Source of the DNA: Acidobacteriota bacterium
GTDB taxonomy: Bacteria > Acidobacteriota > Blastocatellia > Pyrinomonadales > Pyrinomonadaceae
Direction: 5' to 3'
Length of the DNA: 22,785 nucleotides
Assembly (NCBI GenBank): GCA_016718135.1
Contig: JADKEF010000018.1
Location: forward strand, 1 to 22,785
Positions 16,707 to 22,785 of this stretch are shown here, piece by piece (the stretch's first letter is position 1; every line of letters starts with the position of its first letter). The notes under the pieces are model-generated. The model had not been told where the DNA came from. It saw nothing but the letters and a program-made list of their open reading frames with translations, and did not search any database. A program made the position numbers and the translations under genes.

Positions 16707-18028
16707 ATGCGGCTTTTTGTTCTTGTAGTCTTCGCGAACATCGCGTTTTCAATGAACGTATCTTCACAGACACCGGAAAAATTTGCCGAGGTCTGGGACA
16801 AAGATCATGTCTCAAACATTTTCCCGTCTGATGCCCGCCACGCGGATGTGAAAAGGTATCTCGACGGCCTCAAAAAGCTCGGCATCAAGGTCGATCAGGT
16901 CGGTTTCTCAAACGCCAACCGTGAGATCTATCAGGTCGAATGGGGCCGCGGGCCGCTTAAGGTTTTTATGTGGTCTCAGATGCACGGCGACGAGCCGACT
17001 GCCACATCCGCGCTGATCGATATGTTTACTGTGCTGCAAAAGCACCGCGATGCTGATTGGGTTAAAAAGATCGCTGAAACAATGACCATCCGTGCCGTTC
17101 CGATGCTCAATCCCGACGGTGCTGAGCTCTATCAGCGGCGAAATCTGCAGGGAATAGACATCAATCGTGACGCCCTCGATCTCCAAACCCCCGAGGCCAG
17201 ATTGCTCAAGCAGCTAAGAGACAACTGGAACCCGTCGATCGGTTTTAATCTGCACAATCAACAAGCTCTTACAACCGTTGGACGGACACAGCGGCAAGCC
17301 GCTATATCGTTCCTCGTCGTTTTCGGAGATGAAGCCAAGACCACCAGCCCGGGGCACGAACGCAACGCCCGCATCGCGTCAGCGATGACGCTCGCTCTGC
17401 AAAAATTCATCCCGAATAACATCGCCCGTTACAGTGATGAATGGACGCCAACGGCGTTTGGTGACAATTTCTCTGCATGGGGCACGCCGACGATCCTGAT
17501 CGAGACCGGTGCACTGCATGGCAAGGACGAGATGTATCTCGTCAAGATGAACTTCATCGCATTCCTTACCGCTCTGCAATCGATCGCGACCGGCAGCGAG
17601 GCATCGGTTCCACCATCGATCTACGTGACTCTGCCGGAAAACACTTCGGGCGGCCTGGTAAATTTTGTCTTTCGTAGGGCCAATGTGGTTTCGGTGGACA
17701 GGTCTGCCGCCGATCCTCTTACGACGATCACTACCGCTGATATTTCTGCCGTCACGGAACGCCGCCGTGCGAGCTTCTCCGCACCGGTCAAGATCCGCGG
17801 CATCGATGATCTGCCAAACGTGAAGGGCCTCGACGAGTATGACGCGAGCGGCTTTAACGTTGTACAGCGTTTCGGCAGGACAAAAGTCGGCGAGCTTGCC
17901 GAATTCTTCTTTACAAGAGGACCGAACAGTCGAGTGGGCAGCGTTGGATCTGGAAAAACAATTCCACCAGACGCGATATTCTCGGCGGCAAATGGATCAA
18001 GGGCGAAAAGCTCTTTCCGCGTCGATGA
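16707..18028 (+). CDS. Secreted M14-family zinc carboxypeptidase
   Basis: M14 enzymes remove C-terminal residues or cleave peptidoglycan-type peptides. ATG 16707 gives a signal peptide (MRLFVLVVFANIAFSMNVSS); an upstream in-frame ATG at 16650 would bury it. The zinc motif HxxE is MHGDEPTATSAL (H93, E96). Substrate-binding NPDGAELYQRRN is followed by INRD (N153, R154). The third zinc ligand is H183 in FNLHNQ, and the catalytic Glu is E266 in ILIETGALHG. The C-terminal 150 residues are an extra beta-type domain (PSIYVTLPENTSGGLVNFVF). The long frame runs to 18065 but ends in an unlikely tail. A shift near 17990 gives GGKWIKGEKLFPRR and TGA 18026-18028, which I prefer. It is 15 bases before recN. 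Confidence 0.85.
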
Positions 18029-18043
18029 TAGTAAACTAAACTC

Positions 18044-19719
18044 GTGCTCACGCTGCTCAAAATAAAGAACATCGCCCTTATCGACGAACTCGCCATCGAG
18101 TTTGGCGATAATCAATCTTTGACAGGCGGAGACCGGCTCAGGGTAAATCGATCATCGTCGATAGCCTCGACGCTAACCGGCAACTCGAGTCTCGGGTGAT
18201 CTAATAAAACAAGGCGAAGATTCGGCACGGATCGAAGGACTGTTTTGGGTTGACGCAAGCAAGGAGTTATTGAGTCTGCTTGACGAAAGCGGGATCGAAA
18301 TAGAATCGTCCGAAGCGGTCGAACTCATTATCCGCCGAGAGCTCTCGCTCTCCGGCAAGAACCGGGTCTTCGTCAACAACCAACTCGTCACGCAAGGTTT
18401 CCTCAAAGGCCTCGGCCTGATGCTTGCCGACATCCACGGCCAGGGCGAACAGGCGTCGCTCTATGACATCGAGACGCACATCGAGATGCTCGACGACTTT
18501 GCGGCCGTCGATAAAGAGAAGGCGAAGGTGGCGGTTGCTTTTAACGATTGGTCGACCTTAAAGTCGCAGCTTGCGACGCTTGAAAAGGACGAGTCCGAGA
18601 AATTGCAGCTTCTCGATATCCTGCGTTTTCAGGTCAACGAAATAAAAAGTGCCGCACTCACGCCCGGCGAGGACACGTCGCTCGAAGAAGAAAAGCGACG
18701 TTTGAATAACACCGAAAAGCTGTCCGCATTGTCGAGCGAAGCTCACTCTCTGTTGTATGACGATGAACTGTCGACCCTAGCGACGCTCGACCGCTCGGCA
18801 CGTATCATCGCCGAACTCGCCGAATACGACGCACGCTTTCGCGGCTTCGACGAAGGCCTAAACGCCGCGCGGGCCGTCATCGACGAGTTAGGCTCGACCG
18901 CCCGAGACTTCTCGTCAACCCTCGAATTCTCACCCGAGCGTCTCGACGAGATCGAAAATCGCCTCAACGAGATCGTTCGCCTGAAACGAAAATACGGCGA
19001 AACGATCGAGGCGGTGCTCGAACATCTGCGCGTGTCGGATGAGCGTTTGCAAGGCATCGAAATGGCGGAGTTTCGTGAAGAAGAATTGAAGAAGCATCTC
19101 GATGTTGCTGCGGATGCGTATATGAAAGCGGCAAGTGTGCTGCACGATGCCCGAACGAAGGCCGCGTTGAAATTCTCGAAAGCCGTTGAACAAGACCTCC
19201 AGGCGGTCGCTCTCGAAAAGGCAAAGTTTGAAGTTCGCTTTACGGAAAGCGGACATTCTCGGCAAACGGCAACGATATTGTCGAATTCTACTTATCGGCA
19301 AACCCGGCGAGCCGCCGCGGCCGCTAGCGAAAGCGCCTCCGGCGGCGAGGCCTCGCGGCTGATGTTAATTCTCAAAACCGTTGCCAAGGGCGAACCGAAT
19401 GGCAAGACCGCCGTCTTCGACGAGATCGACATCGGCATCGGCGGCCGCGTTGCAGAGGCAGTTGGCCGCAAATTAAAAGACCTTGCCGCCAGCCAGCAGG
19501 TCTTCTGCGTCACGCACCAACCCCAGATCGCGTCATTGGCAGATCGCCATTTTGTCGTTGAAAAGACGCTTGCTGCAAATAAGACGCGCGTCACCGTCCG
19601 CGAACTCGACGCGTCGGCACGAGTAGACGAGATCGCCCGGATGCTCGCCGGCGAACAGATAACCGATGCGGCCCGCGAGAATGCGAGAACTGATGCTCGC
19701 GGGTGCAGGAGCGAATTAA
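18044..19719 (+). CDS. recN: DNA repair ATPase RecN, frameshifted
   Basis: RecN is an SMC-like ATPase that acts at DNA double-strand breaks. GTG 18044 starts VLTLLKIKNIALIDELAIEF. The Walker A region follows at about 18119-18150 and should read LLTGETGSGKSIIVDSL, but two extra bases (in TGGCGGAGACC and CTCAGGG) break the frame there. From 18270 a long clean frame carries ADIHGQGEQASLYDIETHIE, the two coiled-coil arms with QVNEIKSAAL, and ERLDEIENRLNEIVRLKRKY. Paired shifts near 19262-19320 restore NGNDIVEFYLSANPGEPP. Then the ABC signature ASGGEASRLMLILKTVA, Walker B NGKTAVFDEIDIGIGGRVAE and VFCVTHQPQIASLADRHFVV follow. Restoring two bases near 19690 gives AGAGAN and TAA 19717-19719. Length of about 558 residues is typical. 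Confidence 0.93.
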
Positions 19720-19808
19720 CGCAAATTCGCAAAGGGCAAGGTCGCCAGAGGCAGGATAAGGTATTGAAAGTATCATTTCCTCCTGTGACTTCTGCGTTAA
19801 AATTTCTT

Positions 19809-20797
19809 ATGTCCCAAGTACTAGCCAACGTCATTCGCGGCAACACGGTCGAGTCGGTGCATACCGGCCACATTTATATTATCGACGGCGAGGGTCAGGA
19901 GGTGGCGTCCGTGGGGATCCGTCGACGATCACGTATTTCGCTCGGCGTGTAAGGCGTTTCAGTTGATACCGTGCATCACGAGCGGAGCTGCGGACGCGTT
20001 GGGGTTTGACGAAGAGGAGATCGCTCTTGGAGCGGCCTCGCACTCGGGCGAGCCGATGCACGTCGAGGTCGCTGCACGACTGCTTACGAAAGCAGGATTT
20101 GCCGAGAGCGATCTGCGATGCGGTTCGCACCTGCCCTTTAGCTCCGCCGCGACCGCCGACATGCAGCGAGCCGGCGAGCAGCCGACCTAACTCCACAACA
20201 ACTGCTCCGGCAAGCACGCCGCGATGCTCGCTTTACCAAAGCACATCGGAGCCGACGTCGCGACCTACGATTCGCCCGACAACCGCATCCCAAAGCGCAT
20301 CCTGCGATGCATCGCCGACTTCACCGAAATTCCCGAAGAAGACATCGCCATCGGGATCGACGGCTGCTGCGTTCCAAATTTTGCGCTGCCGATTCACTCG
20401 ATGGCGAAGAGCTTCATCAACCTACTAAATCCAATAAACTTCCCTGAGCCAACCCAAGCCGCAGCCAAACGTATTGTCACGGCCATGATGAACCACCCCG
20501 AACTCATCGGCGGCTCGAACGCCTCGACACCAAAATAATGCAAGCGGCGGAGGGCCGCCTCATCTCAAAAGTAGGAGCCGACGGCGTCTGGCTCTGCGGC
20601 GTCCTGCCCTCCGAAAAATGGCCGAGCGGACTTGGAATAGCCCTAAAGATAGCCGACGGCGACGACTACCTCTCGCGGCCAGTCGTTGCGGTTGAGATCA
20701 CCGCCACACGGGTTTTACTTCCCAACGATTGCGGTATGTCTCCTATGCCGTCAAGAATCGAGGAGACCTCGTTGGCAAGACACTCTATTTTTGTTAG
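19809..20797 (+). CDS. L-asparaginase, PF06089 (Rhizobium type II-like) family, frameshifted
   Basis: This family hydrolyses asparagine to aspartate and ammonia and is unrelated to the classic AnsA/AnsB enzymes. ATG 19809 opens MSQVLANVIRGNTVESVHTG. Then comes GDPSTITYFRSACKAFQLIP (one shift near 19918), ALGAASHSGEPMHVEVAARL (SHSGE signature), DLRCGSHLPFSSAATADMQR, HNNCSGKHAAMLALPKHIGA (NCSGKH signature), then IGIDGCCVPNFALPIHSMAK and GRLISKVGADGVWLCGVLP. TAA at 20188-20190 interrupts the frame between QPT and LHNNCSG. It may be a one-base miscall of CAA. A missing base near 20517 joins GGS to RLDTKIMQAAEG. The C-terminus after a shift near 20751 is KNRGDLVGKTLYFC with TAG 20795-20797. No ribosome-binding site is evident. 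About 330 residues, as usual. Confidence 0.87.
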
Positions 20798-21313
20798 CTC
20801 AAACAGGCCAGGAATGAACGAACTCGGCGGCGATCGACGGAGTCGGACGGGTTACTGCTAGAAATCGTTCTCTCAAATTTAACGGGTACTAAGAATGCCC
20901 GAATGATGAGCGTCCATGTATGTCGAAAACGATCTGACAGAGCTGGTTTTCTCAACTGTTTGGCGAAATCAACGGCCGCTAAAAGGCAGATACCGATCTT
21001 AGGCAGAAGGATAGACTCATTAAAGCCTGGCAAAGGGATTCACTGCCCCTTACCTGAACTCCAGGTGGGGGTGGCCCCCCTAAACTTCCTCATTTGCGGC
21101 GGCGAAAACGAGGTTGGCACATCGACGTTCGGACCGCACTTTGTGCTAAAGGGTAATGTTGCGATGGTTCCGACGACGTGGGGCGATGATCGACGTTTAT
21201 GGTCTAAACAATTTTCCCTGCTAAGATGATGGAGTTGGACCTATTGTCGTCAATCTGGGAACTGCGTCCTACTGATTCGGACACAATCCGGTTATTGCGC
21301 AGTATTTTGAAAG
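20798..21313. other. Unassigned stretch between convergent genes
   Basis: No recognisable gene lies here. A plus-strand ORF (20903-21229, ending in segments PLPELQVGVAPLNFLICGGE and GNVAMVPTTWGDDRRLW) and a minus-strand ORF (20794-21033, with KIGICLLAAVDFAKQL) compete over the same sequence, and neither has a ribosome-binding site, signal peptide or known motif. A short G/C-rich hairpin GGGGGTGGCCCCCC is at 21067-21080. Given the error rate nearby it could be a badly damaged small gene, a repeat or plain intergenic sequence. Confidence 0.4.
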
Positions 21314-22785
21314 TTAAGAGATTTCGTGGCTCGAGTAGAGAAAAGCGCTCATCTTAATCTCAATCCGAGAAGTGAGAGTTATGGGCCCTTCCCTGTTAAT
21401 TCCCGAATCTCCAGCCACAGAATCTGTCAGCTTCTCCTGAATACTATTCGCCTTCAAACGCTCATTAAGATTTTGAAATCCACAAAATCAAGATGCTGGT
21501 CCTGGTTGAAGCATGAGAAGACGAAGAATCTCTTCGCCGGTGTGGGGTTGACGTGGCGTTGGAACACACTGGGCGCAGACTTCTTTCATCTTACGTTGCA
21601 TCGGGCTGTTGATGGAGCCGATGGCGACGTGGACGTCCTTGAGATACGGCCCAAGTGAGGTGTGGCGGCCTGCGCGGACGCCGTTCATCATCGCGGTCCG
21701 GGCCGATGGCGATGATGCGATCCACGCTGTTGGTCTCGACGGTCTTGGTGCGGAGCTTACCTCGGCGTAGGCGATCATCGCCTGACCGATGTTACTGGAA
21801 GTGGGCGTCCTGCGGCCTATCCGGGGCGATCTCGACGCCGTAGTCCGTTGCCCAGATGACCTGATCGGTCGCGTTCTCAATCTCTTCGCGTTTGAAAAGA
21901 TCGGCACCGTTCTTATACCCCGCAAAGTAAATGACCTTGTTATTCCTGGCTCGCAGTGCACGTGCGATCGAGAACAGCACGGCGTTGCCGAGCCCGCCGC
22001 CGCGCAGAACGTCTCATGCCCGGGAATCTCGGTCGGCGTGCGAGGCCGGGTCTATGACGAACTTCTCGCCTTCTTTGAGCGGTAGAGAGCAAAGCCGCAC
22101 GAGGTTCCCATTTCCAGAACACGATCATCGACAGCAAACCTTCCTCATCAACTGGCTCGACCGGTAAGACCGAAACCTTCCATCATCAGGCGTTTACCGT
22201 CGACGATCGAGCCGTCATTCGAAATTTTGGAGGCGATAGAATTGGCCGGGTTCAAAATTGCGCGCGCAGCGAGCTTTGACGATGACATCGACGATGGTGG
22301 GCGTCAGGCGGTCGACCCCCTGACGACGTAGGCTAGCAGGTCTGAATCGTTGATTCCGGTGCGTCAAAGATCGCATCTGGGTTCGGACTGGGCAGTTCAC
22401 CGCGAGTTCGCCAGCTCATCCGCGAAGATCTCGTGACGACCTGGATAACAATGTTGGGCGGAAGCCACGCTTTGACAACAACGATGTTGAAGGCATAGTC
22501 GGGTGGTTGTCGCCGTAGTACGAGATAAACTTTGCCGTTCGCTAGTAGCTGGTAAAGAAGTCGGCCCTACCGCCCTTGGGGTTTCGACGACGCAGCTGGC
22601 TGTATCCGTTTCGTTCGACCTTGAAGGCTGAAACGAACTGCCGCTACTCATCCATTCGAACGTTCCGGCTTCCTTTCTAAATAACCGTTGGTGAGGTTCC
22701 CGCCGCGACGCAGACCGTTTTCGCGGGGAACTCGTGCATCTCGCCGGTGTTCTCAAATTTGCCCGTTTCGGCAATGTATTCGAGG
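21314..22785 (-). CDS. Large FAD/NAD(P)-dependent oxidoreductase, C-terminal half (runs off the right edge, heavily frameshifted)
   Basis: This is the C-terminal part of a large flavin- and NAD(P)-linked oxidoreductase that combines a GltD-like region with a PyrK/ferredoxin-reductase-like electron-transfer domain. From the edge inward the minus strand reads EYIAETGKFENTGEMHEFPA and KTVCVAAGTSPTV (GltD-like). Then come TIVDVIVKARCARNFEPGQF and YRLQNFE (flavin-binding barrel) and SIVDGKRLMMEGF. The NAD-binding part is GGGLGNAVLFSIARALRARN, KVIYFAGYKNGADLFKREEI and ENATDQVIWATDYGVEIAPD. It continues with HTSLGPYLKDVHVAIGSINS and PMQ, then MKEVCAQC (Cys pair, possible Fe-S ligands), FNQDQHLDFVDFKNLNERLK and ANSIQEKLTD. 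The last frame runs to TAA 21314-21316. The tail after EKLTD looks non-conserved, so the true stop may be slightly earlier. About ten frame changes are needed. Physiological substrate unknown. Confidence 0.72.

Noticed and set aside
19292..19873. 193-codon minus-strand ORF
   Set aside because: It is the antisense shadow of recN, which has all its expected motifs on the plus strand.
1..22785. CRISPR arrays, tRNA and rRNA genes, insertion sequences, phage genes
   Set aside because: I looked for regularly spaced repeats, T-arm-like motifs, transposase motifs and phage structural genes and found none.

Overview
The window looks like chromosomal DNA of an Acidobacteriota member, most likely Blastocatellia/Pyrinomonadales-like. 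This is inference from gene content: a large Oar-like TonB-dependent receptor with a carboxypeptidase-type N-terminal domain, a secreted CxxCH protein with a Pro/Thr linker and dockerin-like repeats, a bacillithiol-type BshB1 deacetylase, and many small secreted proteins. There is no sign of a plasmid, prophage, insertion sequence, CRISPR array, rRNA or tRNA.

The dominant technical feature is single-base insertions and deletions. Most genes in 1-9 kb and 18-22.8 kb can be read only by switching frame one to several times. In 9.6-18 kb the long genes are almost clean (receptor, glycosyltransferase, M14 peptidase). The breaks hit core genes such as lipB and recN and often fall in homopolymers, so I read them as consensus errors in a long-read or low-coverage assembly, not as mass pseudogenisation. 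Coordinates below give the whole reconstructed gene, frame changes included.

Layout. 1-3.2 kb: 5' part of lipB (-), a small Lys/Pro-rich secreted protein (+), a secreted TlpA-like thioredoxin-fold protein (-), an unrecognised gene (+) and an RNase Z-like metallo-hydrolase (-). 3.2-5 kb: bshB1 (+) diverges from the hydrolase, followed by a 75-bp inverted-repeat element, a J-domain-like coiled-coil protein (+) and a bidirectional terminator. 5-9.45 kb: a tightly coupled dinB-like/baiN-like pair (-), a small secreted protein plus yceI (+), a secreted VanX-like D-Ala-D-Ala dipeptidase (-), an intact 47-residue membrane protein (+) and another secreted protein (-). 9.6-15.4 kb: the CxxCH/dockerin-like/cohesin-like secreted protein (+), a PilZ-like protein (-) with a good promoter, a 0.6-kb AT-rich leader and the TonB-dependent receptor with a strong terminator. 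15.5-20.8 kb: a run of + strand genes: GT4 glycosyltransferase, M14 zinc carboxypeptidase, recN, type II-family asparaginase (PF06089). 20.8-21.3 kb: no recognisable gene. 21.3 kb to the end: C-terminal half of a large flavin/NAD(P) oxidoreductase (-).

Functionally this is ordinary accessory and housekeeping content: lipoate attachment, thiol/redox chemistry, envelope and nutrient uptake, and DNA repair. I found no convincing new multi-gene system. The points most worth a second look are the CxxCH + dockerin-like + cohesin-like fusion, the structured repeat after bshB1, the unassigned 20.8-21.3 kb stretch and the 47-residue membrane protein.
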